DNA from: CALBJU01 sp965247125
Lineage (GTDB): Bacteria; Bacteroidota; Rhodothermia; Rhodothermales; UBA10348
DNA length: 64,000 nt
NCBI GenBank assembly: GCA_965247125.1
Contig: CBDFGO010000001.1
Span: 682,001-746,000 of the forward strand
Direction of reading: 5' to 3'
Positions 43,620 through 52,110 of this stretch are shown here, one piece after another. The number at the start of each line of letters is the position of its first letter. Positions within the stretch are counted from its first letter, which is position 1. Under the pieces are notes generated by a model. That model was given only the letters and a program-made list of their open reading frames with translations, was not told the origin of the DNA and ran no database searches. The position numbers and the translations under genes were made by a program.

Positions 43620-44936
43620 TACGGCGTCGGCCCGGAGTGAATTCGCAACCTGAAGCGATACCTGAAGGCTGTCATTCAGAACTGCTGTTTCCCGCTCAGA
43701 ATCCTGAGCTTGGGTGACCAATTGCGCCTGTAAATCAGCCTCCGCCTGTGCACGATTATTCTCCTGAATCTGAAACGATAGAAGTCCGAGAAGGAGGACA
43801 GCTGCGAATGAAGCCGCCACCAATCCACGCACGGCGGGTGGAACTCGTTTCAGCCAGTGCTCGGGCCACTGCACTTTTAGCCACTTCTCGTCGAACACCT
43901 GCCGATATATTTTATTTTTTACTCGGAGTTTGCCGTTGTCTCGTCCGATCACCCCAGAAAGCTTCAAGTGGGTCATAGTGTGTGAATGACGGTCGTCTTT
44001 CACGGCTTTCCCCCGCATGATGTCCCGATACGTCGTCAGGACGGCTGTAGGATCTTCAGCGCGCCTCGTGAGCATGTCGTGTACAAATCGGAGATTAGAA
44101 TCCGACTCGCTGTTGTCATCGAAAAACGTATCATGAACAATGCGTTGGATATCAACGGACGTCACTTTCTCCAGGTCTTCAAGGGCCACCAGAGACGACA
44201 AGCGCTGGGTCAAATACGGGTGCCCATTTGTCCATTCCATAACCCAGGCGAGTAGCTGGTCGGAACGAGATTCATTCGATCCGAAGCCTTGCGCCAACGG
44301 CGCCGCCTCTTCCTTCGTGAAATAGCCGAGTTCAACTTGCCGACCAATATTGAAAGGGGTTCGGGATGGGTCAGAAATTAGATCACTTGGCGTAGCAACT
44401 CCGATGAGGGCAAACGTGAGTCGTTTTAATTCGGGCTGGCTGGAGCGAGCATTGTACACACCGCGAATGGATGTGAAAAAATCATCGGTGAAGGGGAGGC
44501 TGAGCGTGCTGTCAATTTCGTCCACAAAAACAACGATGTTTCCTTCGACTTCATTCAACACAACGTCTTGAAAAAACTGCGCCATCCGCTGGCCGTATCC
44601 GAGATGTTGTTTGTCATCCCACCAGTCGAAAACATCCGTTTCGAGATCGAGGGCATCTTCAACCACGGTCAAAAATCCGAGATACCAGGCGTCTTCTGAT
44701 ATCTGAACGCCGATCTGGCTAAGATCGATGATGACGGATCTGACTCCCTGTTGTTGAAGGCGTTCGGCCGTTCGAACCATGAGGCTCGATTTTCCCATCT
44801 GCCGGGCGGTCAACACGAACGCAAATTCGCCCGCTAAACAGTATTCGAGCAGTTCATTGTCGACAGATCGTTCGATGTACGTTCCGTCCGAGGCCTGGAC
44901 GGTTCCGCCAACGGTGAAAAACTGATTCTTACGCAT
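43617..44936 (-). CDS. AAA-like (STAND-type) ATPase with TM segment and coiled coil; N-terminal half of an AAA-WD40 protein
   Basis: 439 aa. The AAA-like domain (PF14516-type) starts with the strand-type 'GTYIERSVDNELLEYCLAGEFAFVLTARQMGKSSLMVRT': Walker A ARQMGKSS at 44-51, Walker B IVVFVDEID with Asp139-Glu140, then sensor-type IGVATPSDLI and the GHPYLTQRLSS winged-helix entry. A TM segment (about 373-392, GLVAASFAAVLLLGLLSF) is followed by a coiled coil that runs into the stop. Its ATG lies inside the last codons of the kinase-TIR gene (8-bp overlap), so the two are translationally coupled and presumably act together at the inner membrane. Confidence 0.88.
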   Translation of the reverse strand: MRKNQFFTVGGTVQASDGTYIERSVDNELLEYCLAGEFAFVLTARQMGKSSLMVRTAERLQQQGVRSVIIDLSQIGVQISEDAWYLGFLTVVEDALDLETDVFDWWDDKQHLGYGQRMAQFFQDVVLNEVEGNIVVFVDEIDSTLSLPFTDDFFTSIRGVYNARSSQPELKRLTFALIGVATPSDLISDPSRTPFNIGRQVELGYFTKEEAAPLAQGFGSNESRSDQLLAWVMEWTNGHPYLTQRLSSLVALEDLEKVTSVDIQRIVHDTFFDDNSESDSNLRFVHDMLTRRAEDPTAVLTTYRDIMRGKAVKDDRHSHTMTHLKLSGVIGRDNGKLRVKNKIYRQVFDEKWLKVQWPEHWLKRVPPAVRGLVAASFAAVLLLGLLSFQIQENNRAQAEADLQAQLVTQAQDSERETAVLNDSLQVSLQVANSLRADAV

Positions 44937-47631
44937 CCAGCCTGCCTCTCATATAGTCTTCGTAAAGTTTGCACCGCGCCGACACCTTCGGCCCGTTGCG
45001 CGTGACAAGTCCCGCACCGCGAAGGCGCCAGTACAATGTGTCATCATCGAGACGCCCGGTGTCGAGGACCTGTCGCATCGCCGTAACCAGGCGCGCCTGG
45101 CGATGGAGCCTGAAAAAGTGATAGCGCAGATGGTCGCCAAATGGGCTTTCATCCGACGCAGCATTTGACATGAGGTGATCGAACGTTGTCCTGCCCGATC
45201 CAACGAGGTAGAGAGCTTTTCGGGTCAGGTAAGGGTGACCTGCGAGCTCTTCGAACACGTCAGCCAGCTGGGCTTCAGAAAAGACATTGCCTTGTTGCCG
45301 GTTCATCTGCTCAACCTGGGATGCCGTGAAATCCGTCAGAGAAAGAACCTCTCCGACGTTGAACGGAGATTGGTTCAGGTTTTCGATGAGTTGGTACGGC
45401 TCTGTCGATGTCACGAGTACCAGATCTAGTTTCTTCCATTTCGGATCGATGGCGCGGTCATTGTGCCAGCTCCGGAGCATGCTGAAGAAGTCGGAGCGGA
45501 ATTCGGTATCGAAGACCCGTTCTACCTCATCCATGGCTAAAACCAGGGATGAATCCATGTTTTTGAGTATGTGCCGGCCCATGTAGCGGGTCGCGCGCTG
45601 ACTATTTCCGAGGGGCCTGCTCCAGAATTTCTCCGTACCGTCATCGATGTCGAGCTCGTCCGAGATCCACGCACAGAACTGACGGAAGAACAGGTCAGCA
45701 TCTTCGAGAGCAGCACTGTCAAAGAGCTGGAAGTCAATGTACACCACCTCTTTGCCGATATTCCGGGCTTCCTTGATGGTTCGGAGGAGGAGAGAGCTCT
45801 TGCCCATCTGCCGTGGGCCTTTGATCGTCATGGTCACGCCGTTTCGACGGATTGTGTCCATGGCTACTTCATCAACATCTCGTTCGATGTATAGCGCCGA
45901 TTGAGGATCCATCGTGCCTTCAGGTGACTCCAGATCAGAAGGCTGCGCTGATGCGAGTGGCTTGGCAATCGGCCCCGTGTCATCGGGAAGGGACTCTTTG
46001 ACCAACGGAGAGTCGGAAACTGGAAGGCTTTGATTTTTGAGTGCTTCATCCAGTTTTGAAAGAAGATCCGGTGTGTCTGACTCATCCTCCCAGATTGCCC
46101 AGTTCAGATGATTCAGATGTGCACTCAGCGGATAAGAGAATGCGCTTGAAAAATTAAGTCGAATAGGCAAAATGTAGGGACTGCCCTGGTTTTGCTGGGC
46201 CAACCGACTGGCGAGTTCAAGTTCAGCCTGAACCATTTCACTGTCTACGGATTGTCCGGAAAGCAACGCGATCACAAAATCACTCCCCGCAATTTCCGTC
46301 TCAATCCGCTCGGCCCAGTGAGAGCCGACCATCATTTTGGTGTCAATGAACACATCGTGGGATTTCTCAAAGTGTTCGACGATGGCCGCTGCAACCTGGT
46401 CGTCGGGTTCGATTCCCCTCTTGTAGCTCACAAAAACCCTTTTCCGAGCCGATTTACTCCCGGTGGCTTTTGTGGCAGAACCGGCAGCAGAGCCGGATTC
46501 ACCCGATGTCTCGTGTGAATCCGACTCGGAGGTAGCTGTTACTGCTTGTTTGCTGTCGGTAGGGGAATGAGTTGACCGGCGATTTCGATAAAGGTCGGCG
46601 TACAGGTCTGCAGCGCTCTGGTAGCGATCGGTGGGATCCTTTGAGAGACACCGATTAATCATGATCTGGACCCAGTCGGGTGCAGTGACTCCAAGGGTCG
46701 AAACGGCGGATGGATCCGCGTTTAAAATGTTGTAAATGACAGCCTGGGGATAGGCAGCTTCGAAGGGACGAATGCCGGTGAGCATTTCGTACCACACGAT
46801 ACCGAGTGACCAGATGTCTGTCGCGGAAGAAACCGACTCCCCTCGAGACTGCTCGGGACTCATATAAGAAATCGTGCCCAGCGTGTTGCCAGATTGTGTC
46901 ATCTGAACGGATGACGTTCCCTTCGCAATTCCGAAATCCAGAATCTTGACTACATCCTCGTCAGTCACGAAAATGTTGGCAGGTTTGATATCACGATGAG
47001 TCACGCCACGCTCATGCGCTTTTTGCAAGCCATCGGTTATCTGACTTACGTAGTCGAGGACTTCGTCCTGCGTCATCGCCCCCTTTTTAATGAGCTCCTT
47101 CAGCGTATTGCCCGCGTAGAAAGCCATGGCGATATATGGCCTTTGGTCCTCTGATTCGCCGATATCGTAGATGGTGCAAATGTTTTTGTGTTCTAGCGCA
47201 TACGCTGCTCGGGCCTCTTGAATGAAACGCGCATTGGCATCGGGATCAGTCGCAAGATGTGATGGCAGAAATTTGAGAGCGGCGAACCGGTCCAGCTTCA
47301 CGTGTCGAGCCTTGTAGACGACGCCCATACCTCCGCTTCCCAGTTTCCCAAGGATCTCATAATTGGAAACCTGCTGTCCGATCAGTTCATCGGTCTCGGC
47401 GGGTTCGGATGACGCTTTTTCTCCACTCAAGTCTTTGATAGGATCTGGAAGAACATCCCGCGCCAGACTGTCGAAAAACTCTGGTGCTTCCTCATGAGCT
47501 GCAAGAAGGGACTCTATTTCTTCTCGTAGTCCTTCCCTACCAGCGCTCACCGCCTCGATGAATTGAACACGCATTTCCTGGGGGACGCCCAGTGCCTGTT
47601 CGAATATCTTTTTGACTTCTTCCCGGTCCAT
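44929..47631 (-). CDS. Ser/Thr kinase-TIR-AAA ATPase fusion protein
   Basis: 900 aa, no signal peptide. Residues 1-60 match the N-terminal leader of ECF-associated kinases (REEVKKIFEQALGVPQEMR...LREEIESLLAAHEEAPEFF). Kinase 91-350: GSGGMGVV, Lys120, HRDIKPAN with Asp214, DFG 232-234, YMSPEQ. A Ser/Thr/Gly-rich linker is followed by a TIR domain at 398-535: KRVFVSYKRG, DVFIDTKMMVGSHWAERIETEIAGSDFVIALLS, with Glu470 in MVQAELELA at the usual catalytic position of TIR NADases. An AAA-like NTPase occupies 575-900 (TIKGPRQMGKSSLLL Walker A, LVLAMDEVERVF Walker B, GHPYLTRKALYL). All catalytic motifs are intact. First gene of the operon reaching to 33235. Signalling or immune effector role is inferred from TIR-STAND proteins. 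Confidence 0.92.
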   Translation of the reverse strand: MDREEVKKIFEQALGVPQEMRVQFIEAVSAGREGLREEIESLLAAHEEAPEFFDSLARDVLPDPIKDLSGEKASSEPAETDELIGQQVSNYEILGKLGSGGMGVVYKARHVKLDRFAALKFLPSHLATDPDANARFIQEARAAYALEHKNICTIYDIGESEDQRPYIAMAFYAGNTLKELIKKGAMTQDEVLDYVSQITDGLQKAHERGVTHRDIKPANIFVTDEDVVKILDFGIAKGTSSVQMTQSGNTLGTISYMSPEQSRGESVSSATDIWSLGIVWYEMLTGIRPFEAAYPQAVIYNILNADPSAVSTLGVTAPDWVQIMINRCLSKDPTDRYQSAADLYADLYRNRRSTHSPTDSKQAVTATSESDSHETSGESGSAAGSATKATGSKSARKRVFVSYKRGIEPDDQVAAAIVEHFEKSHDVFIDTKMMVGSHWAERIETEIAGSDFVIALLSGQSVDSEMVQAELELASRLAQQNQGSPYILPIRLNFSSAFSYPLSAHLNHLNWAIWEDESDTPDLLSKLDEALKNQSLPVSDSPLVKESLPDDTGPIAKPLASAQPSDLESPEGTMDPQSALYIERDVDEVAMDTIRRNGVTMTIKGPRQMGKSSLLLRTIKEARNIGKEVVYIDFQLFDSAALEDADLFFRQFCAWISDELDIDDGTEKFWSRPLGNSQRATRYMGRHILKNMDSSLVLAMDEVERVFDTEFRSDFFSMLRSWHNDRAIDPKWKKLDLVLVTSTEPYQLIENLNQSPFNVGEVLSLTDFTASQVEQMNRQQGNVFSEAQLADVFEELAGHPYLTRKALYLVGSGRTTFDHLMSNAASDESPFGDHLRYHFFRLHRQARLVTAMRQVLDTGRLDDDTLYWRLRGAGLVTRNGPKVSARCKLYEDYMRGRLDA

Positions 47632-47858
47632 TCTCGTGCTCCCACTCCAACTAATGATATCCCTTCACTCTCTATTACGGATTATGCAGGACAATTGGAA
47701 CATGATCGCTTCCAGTCAGCAAGACAGAGATTTTGTGGGCAGACGTCAATGGGTGATTGCAACGCGCGTGTTAAATGGTTGAAGTGATACTGCGTGTTTT
47801 TCCAAGGCCTAACCCGTACGTTATATTCGGTTTACTCTAAAAGTAGAGCCTTAATCTG

Positions 47859-49694
47859 ATGCGTACATCCTCCCACCGATATCAGCCCGTCATTGCGCTG
47901 CTGACCGTCATTTTCGCGGCGTATACCGTTTCTGAAACACACGCACAGCAATTTGTTATGAAAACACAGGATGCTGGCCTGATTGACGCATACAACAGCA
48001 ATGGAATTTCGGTCGCAGATTATGACCTTGATGGAGATCTGGATCTCTACTTCGTTGCATATCTGCCCCATGAAGAGTCTGATCCGAACTCCTGGAACCG
48101 GCTATATCGAAACAACGGGGACGGTACCTTCACTGACGTTGCCGTAGAAGCGGGTGTACGGGTTGACTTCCTCCCAAAAAGGGCGGAAAGAGTGATGGGA
48201 AATAAGTTTGGAGCCTCTTGGGGCGACTATGATAATGATGGGGATCCGGATCTGTTTTTGACCAATGTTGGCCCGGAAGTACTCTTCCGAAATAAAGGAG
48301 ATGGAACGTTTGAGGATGTCTCAGTCCAGGCGGGACTGCAGGATAGTTTCATCAGTCGCGATTCTCTGGAAACAGCAGGCGCTCTCTGGTGGGATCTGGA
48401 CGTAGACGGCGACTTGGATCTATACGTGTATGCGTGGACCGGCCAGAATCGTCTATACGAAAACAACGGAGACGGAACATTCAATAACATATCTGATGCC
48501 AGTGGTGTGGATTCCTGGGGCAGAACATGGACAGTCCTCCCCGCCGATGTCAACAGAGATCTCATACCCGACCTGTATCTGGTGAATGATTTTGGCTCGA
48601 ACGAACTGTATAAAGGGTTGGGAGACAACGTGTTTGAAGACGTCACCGATCTGTATCAGGTAGGTGATTCCGGCAACGGAATGGGAGCTACAATCGGCGA
48701 TGTCAACAATGATGGTCTGTTTGATATTTTTCTCACCAACATCTCCAACATATTCAATACGCCCAATCCGCTATATCTCGGCACGGAGGAACCACCTTTT
48801 GTTGAGGCTGCCACTGGCTTGGGAATCGATCGCACAGACTGGGCATGGGGTACAGAATTTTTCGATGCTGATCAGGACGGAGATCTCGACGTCTATGTTG
48901 TCAATGGGTTTGAAGGGAGCGGAATGTGGAATCGATTCTTTAGCAACACACTCGCTGAAACCGGCACGTTTGGATTTGTAGATATTTCAGCGTCCAGCAA
49001 CACGAATGGAGGGGCCGTAGCACGCGGCCTCGTTGTATTTGACGGTGACGGCGACGGTGATCTAGATATGCTGGTTGCAAACTGGGGAGATCCGACATAC
49101 CTGTACGAGAACCAGAGTATCACCGGGAACTGGTTGCAGATCGAGTTGGAGGGTGTCGCTTCAAACAGAAATGGAATCGGTGCCGTCCTTCGCGCAACAA
49201 CTGAAGAAGGCACCTACTTCAGAATGAACGATGGAATGGATTTTCTGGGTCAAAGCATTCAGCCCGTTCATTTTGGTCTGGGGAGCGCGAACGTCGTCAG
49301 TGAGCTGACAATTACGTGGCCTAACGGATATGTCGAGTCTTTTTTCGATGTGAATGCAAATCAGGTATTCCGGGTTCAGGAAGGCGGTGGTGTTGCAGTG
49401 GCCGTGGAAGACCAGCTACCCCTCACTACGTCACTTCAATCCTTGGTCTATCCGAATCCGGTTCTTCACACTGCAAACCTGACGTTCAGAGCTCCGATAA
49501 GCGGAAAATACTCTGTCCTCGTCTATTCGGCGCTCGGTGAACTCGTTTCGCGGCATCAGGTCAGCCCGATCGCAGGAGAAGAGGCCCAGATTGAACTCCG
49601 TCTCAGTAATCTGTCCCCTGGTTTATACCTCTATCGGATCGTTTCACAAACCGCCACAGCCGGAGACAGCGGTTCCTTCGTGAGAATTCGATAG
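47859..49694 (+). CDS. CRTAC1-like FG-GAP/ASPIC-UnbV protein with T9SS tail
   Basis: 611 aa with a signal peptide (ending ETHAQQ). VCBS/FG-GAP blades with Ca-binding loops: ADYDLDGDLDLYFV, GDYDNDGDPDLFLTN, WDLDVDGDLDLYVYA, GDVNNDGLFDIFLTN, FDADQDGDLDVYVVN, FDGDGDGDLDMLVAN, each with N-N-G-D-G-T-F turns. An ASPIC/UnbV domain follows (LQIELEGVASNRNGIGAVLRATTEEGT...HFGLGSANVVSELTITWPNG). The C-terminus is a T9SS sorting domain (VYPNPVLHTANLTFRAP...YSALGELVSRHQ). Divergent from the kinase-TIR operon with 226 bp between; probably under its own promoter. Confidence 0.92.
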   Translation: MRTSSHRYQPVIALLTVIFAAYTVSETHAQQFVMKTQDAGLIDAYNSNGISVADYDLDGDLDLYFVAYLPHEESDPNSWNRLYRNNGDGTFTDVAVEAGVRVDFLPKRAERVMGNKFGASWGDYDNDGDPDLFLTNVGPEVLFRNKGDGTFEDVSVQAGLQDSFISRDSLETAGALWWDLDVDGDLDLYVYAWTGQNRLYENNGDGTFNNISDASGVDSWGRTWTVLPADVNRDLIPDLYLVNDFGSNELYKGLGDNVFEDVTDLYQVGDSGNGMGATIGDVNNDGLFDIFLTNISNIFNTPNPLYLGTEEPPFVEAATGLGIDRTDWAWGTEFFDADQDGDLDVYVVNGFEGSGMWNRFFSNTLAETGTFGFVDISASSNTNGGAVARGLVVFDGDGDGDLDMLVANWGDPTYLYENQSITGNWLQIELEGVASNRNGIGAVLRATTEEGTYFRMNDGMDFLGQSIQPVHFGLGSANVVSELTITWPNGYVESFFDVNANQVFRVQEGGGVAVAVEDQLPLTTSLQSLVYPNPVLHTANLTFRAPISGKYSVLVYSALGELVSRHQVSPIAGEEAQIELRLSNLSPGLYLYRIVSQTATAGDSGSFVRIR

Positions 49695-49754
49695 CAACGT
49701 TGAAATCTGACTGCCATCGAGCATGTGATTGTCTTTCACGCGCGACGGTGTGAG

Positions 49755-51131
49755 CTAGCGCGCAGGCGGGATGTTCTGGTTCATTCGGAAGAGGTTGGCC
49801 GGGTCATACTTCTTCTTGATCTCGGCGAGTCGCGAGTAGGTTGGGCCGTAATTCTTTTCGGCTCTGTCCGCGTCGTCGGCCGATTGGAAGTTGACGTAGC
49901 CTCCCTCGCGCGAGAACGGCGCCGTGGCCGCGTAGTAGTCCCGCACCCATTTGATGTTGGCCTCGTTGTCCATTGGCTCGGGCCACATGCCCGCGATGAC
50001 GGTGGAGAAGTTGGCGTCACGGTTTCCGAACGCGGTTGCATCGGCATTCACCTCGTGGACGGCACCGTTGATTGGATATATGTGCATGGTCGACTGGACC
50101 ACCGGCACGTTGGGGCCGTGCTCGAGGTGCGCGTCGATGAGGCCATCGCTCAACTCATCCACAAAGTTCGCCTTCCAGTAGTGCTGCAGGCCCGGGGGGA
50201 GGAGCGGATCGAATGCTGAATTGAGCGCTGGGTAGGGTGCGGGCCCGACGTGGTGAGCTACGACCGGCGCGGCGTCCATCAGCGGCTTGAGGGCTGCTTC
50301 CCCTTGGTCGAGGGGTCCCGACCAGCAGGCGATGATGGCGCACATGGTCTCGCCGTGGCGGTCTTCCGGGATGAACGGCAGCGGTGGAGCGATCTGCCAC
50401 GCGAAGAACGCGCCGAGCTCCTTCGGTGCATCAGCAATGTATGTTCTGAATGCCTGCAGGACGTCTCGCGCCCGTTTCGCTTCGAAAAAGATCGGGCCGC
50501 CGTATATCATGTCGACCGGGTGCAGGCGGAACTCGAAGTCCGTCACAACTCCGAAATTACCCCCACCGCCGCGAAGAGCCCAGAAAAGATCAGCGTTGTC
50601 GTTTTCGCTCGCGTGAACAAGCTCGCCATTCGCCGTCACGACGTCAGCGGAGATGAGATTGTCTAGCGACAGCCCATGACCGCGAGTGAGGTACCCGATG
50701 CCGCCACCGAGGGTGAGGCCACCGATACCGGTCGTCGAAACAACATCGCCCACGGTGGCCAGGCCAAACGCGTGGGTTGCGTGGTCGAGGTCGCCCCATC
50801 TGCAGCCACCCTGCGCGCGAGCAGTCTTGTTTCGTGGATCGACGCGAGTCCCCCTCATTGAGGACAGGTCGAGGACTACGCCGCCATCGTTCGTTCCGAA
50901 CCCTGGCACGCTGTGCGAGCCGCCTCTTATGGACAAGTCCGCGCCGGTCTCCCCAGCGAAACGGACGACGGAAATGACATCCGCCTGGTTCGAAGGACGC
51001 ACAATGGCCTTCGGGCGCTTGTCGATCATTCCGTTGTAGACCCTGCGGGCCTCTTGGTAACGGTCATCGTTTTCGGTGATCACCTCACCACGCACCTGCT
51101 CGCTCAGACTCTCGATCGTCGAATTGCTCAT
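49755..51131 (-). CDS. FAD-linked oxidoreductase with BBE domain (berberine bridge/6-hydroxynicotine oxidase type)
   Basis: 458 aa, cytoplasmic by sequence. PCMH-type FAD-binding domain: IVRPSNQADVISVVRFAGETGADLSIRGGSHSVPG with the His that can bind FAD covalently (GGSHS), RAQGGCRWGDLDHATHAFGLA, GIGGLTLGGGIGYLTRGHGLSLDN. The second (cysteinyl) linkage of bicovalent members seems absent (VVSTTGIGG). BBE motif at the C-terminus: YVNFQSADDADRAEKNYG..YSRLAEIKKKYDPANLFRMNQNI. Substrate unknown. By eye the gene is more GC-rich than its neighbours and lies beside a tRNA cluster, so acquisition by transfer is possible. The upstream 257 bp (to tRNA-Leu) hold one hairpin at 51331-51350. Confidence 0.92.
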   Translation of the reverse strand: MSNSTIESLSEQVRGEVITENDDRYQEARRVYNGMIDKRPKAIVRPSNQADVISVVRFAGETGADLSIRGGSHSVPGFGTNDGGVVLDLSSMRGTRVDPRNKTARAQGGCRWGDLDHATHAFGLATVGDVVSTTGIGGLTLGGGIGYLTRGHGLSLDNLISADVVTANGELVHASENDNADLFWALRGGGGNFGVVTDFEFRLHPVDMIYGGPIFFEAKRARDVLQAFRTYIADAPKELGAFFAWQIAPPLPFIPEDRHGETMCAIIACWSGPLDQGEAALKPLMDAAPVVAHHVGPAPYPALNSAFDPLLPPGLQHYWKANFVDELSDGLIDAHLEHGPNVPVVQSTMHIYPINGAVHEVNADATAFGNRDANFSTVIAGMWPEPMDNEANIKWVRDYYAATAPFSREGGYVNFQSADDADRAEKNYGPTYSRLAEIKKKYDPANLFRMNQNIPPAR

Positions 51132-51330
51132 TATTCTTCCCCTTTAAATGCTTCGCGAAGCTAGCATATGAGGGGAGTAGACGCAAGGGTTGCAATCGAC
51201 AACGCGGAATATGATCCCGCCTTGGATGCTATCTGCGTTCTCAATCAAATATATCGACGCCCCGGTGGGATCTCCATCACCAGAGGTCTCATGATGTAAC
51301 TCCCGCAGGAATTACTCTCATGAAACAGAG

Positions 51331-51350
51331 GCCCTGTCACCTGGCAGGGC
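51331..51350. terminator. Candidate hairpin downstream of the tRNA-Leu/tRNA-Lys pair
   Basis: GCCCTG ... CAGGGC six-bp stem with an 8-base loop; followed on the plus strand by TTTGTT, on the minus strand only by a mixed pyrimidine stretch. Position fits termination of the minus-strand tRNA transcript, but the T-run is on the wrong side. Confidence 0.35.
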
Positions 51351-51388
51351 TTTGTTGAATTCATGCTGACTGTAGACTATCAGCGGTG

Positions 51389-51472
51389 TGCCCAGGACTG
51401 GAGTCGAACCAGCATACCCTTTCGAGTACCGCCCCCTCAAGACGGCGCGTCTACCAATTTCGCCACCTGGGC
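51389..51472 (-). tRNA. tRNA-Leu (anticodon GAG)
   Basis: 84-nt class II tRNA: acceptor GCCCAGG/CCTGGGC, D arm with AATTGGTAGACGC, anticodon stem CCGTC/GGCGG around loop TTGAGGG (anticodon GAG), long variable arm TACTCGAAAGGGTA, T loop GTTCGACTC, discriminator A, CCA not encoded. Confidence 0.93.
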
Positions 51473-51516
51473 AGGTAGCGCAGCCTGATGGCTGCTCGTC
51501 ATCCAAAGACGACTTG

Positions 51517-51589
51517 TGATCCCGCCAGGGCTCGAACCTGGGACCCTCTGATTAAAAGTCAGATGCTCTGCCAGCTGAGCTACGGGATC
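51517..51589 (-). tRNA. tRNA-Lys (anticodon TTT)
   Basis: 73-nt cloverleaf nearly identical in the 5' two thirds to tRNA-Lys(CTT) at 29012: acceptor GATCCCG/CGGGATC, anticodon loop CTTTTAA giving TTT, T arm GTTCGAGCC. The T stem differs from that of the CTT gene, so the island's att sequence is specific for the latter. Lies 44 bp upstream of tRNA-Leu, probably cotranscribed. Confidence 0.95.
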
Positions 51590-51741
51590 TCTGCGCCGTG
51601 GAATGCATGCGCATTCTGGCATAGAAAATAAAATTACAACTTTTACTGGGCTTCCTCCAAACACATGGCTTTGAAGGTTCGGTGAGAAAAACGTCCGACA
51701 GGTGGATGGGTATGCACCTCTGGTGCACCGGCAGGCTCGTG

Positions 51742-52110
51742 CTAGATCACTTTCATCTTGTGCCTGAGAAGCAAGCGGCCGTTCATCAAGTCGGGTGCGA
51801 AATTGATAAACCCATTGATCAGGTAGATTTCTTCGCGGGAGTAGTTGTAGATGAATTTGCATTCCCGGTCGCCTTTTCGATGATCAACCGTGAAAATTGC
51901 TCCTACCAGGCCGTTTTCGACCGTGCCAACGAAAATATCCTGTTCTTCGCCATCTGCGCTCGATGTTTCGTTGACATAGCCGTAGTCGATGGGATAAATA
52001 ATCTCCGGGTGGAGCGGGTGAACAGATCCCTTCATGCGATCAATCATGATGCCCTTCAAATTGATCGCGTCGTCCCACAACTCCCAGTCTACCCAGCCCG
52101 GACTATTCAT
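51742..52110 (-). CDS. Short inorganic pyrophosphatase-like protein
   Basis: 122 aa from the ATG at 52110, which overlaps the last 8 bases of aspS. Motifs fit the short class I pyrophosphatase-like family: DRMKGSVHPLHPEIIYPIDYGYVNET, then DGEEQDIFVG (compare DGDPLDVLV of pyrophosphatases) and TVDHRKGDRECKFIYN. Several acidic ligands of the classical enzyme are not clearly placed, so activity is uncertain. The frame is open 51 bp further upstream through the aspS repeat, but that part (Lys/Leu/Cys repeat) is a shadow of the repeat. Cotranscribed with aspS. Confidence 0.7.
   Translation of the reverse strand: MNSPGWVDWELWDDAINLKGIMIDRMKGSVHPLHPEIIYPIDYGYVNETSSADGEEQDIFVGTVENGLVGAIFTVDHRKGDRECKFIYNYSREEIYLINGFINFAPDLMNGRLLLRHKMKVI

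Noticed and set aside
49725..50219. Overlapping plus-strand frames across the FAD oxidoreductase gene
   Set aside because: Low-complexity Arg/Val-rich shadows of a GC-rich gene on the other strand.
51212..51221. Ten bases (TGATCCCGCC) matching the 3' end of tRNA-Lys(TTT), which would make the FAD oxidoreductase region a second small island
   Set aside because: Ten bases is too short to exceed chance convincingly in this length, and the match ends before the T arm.
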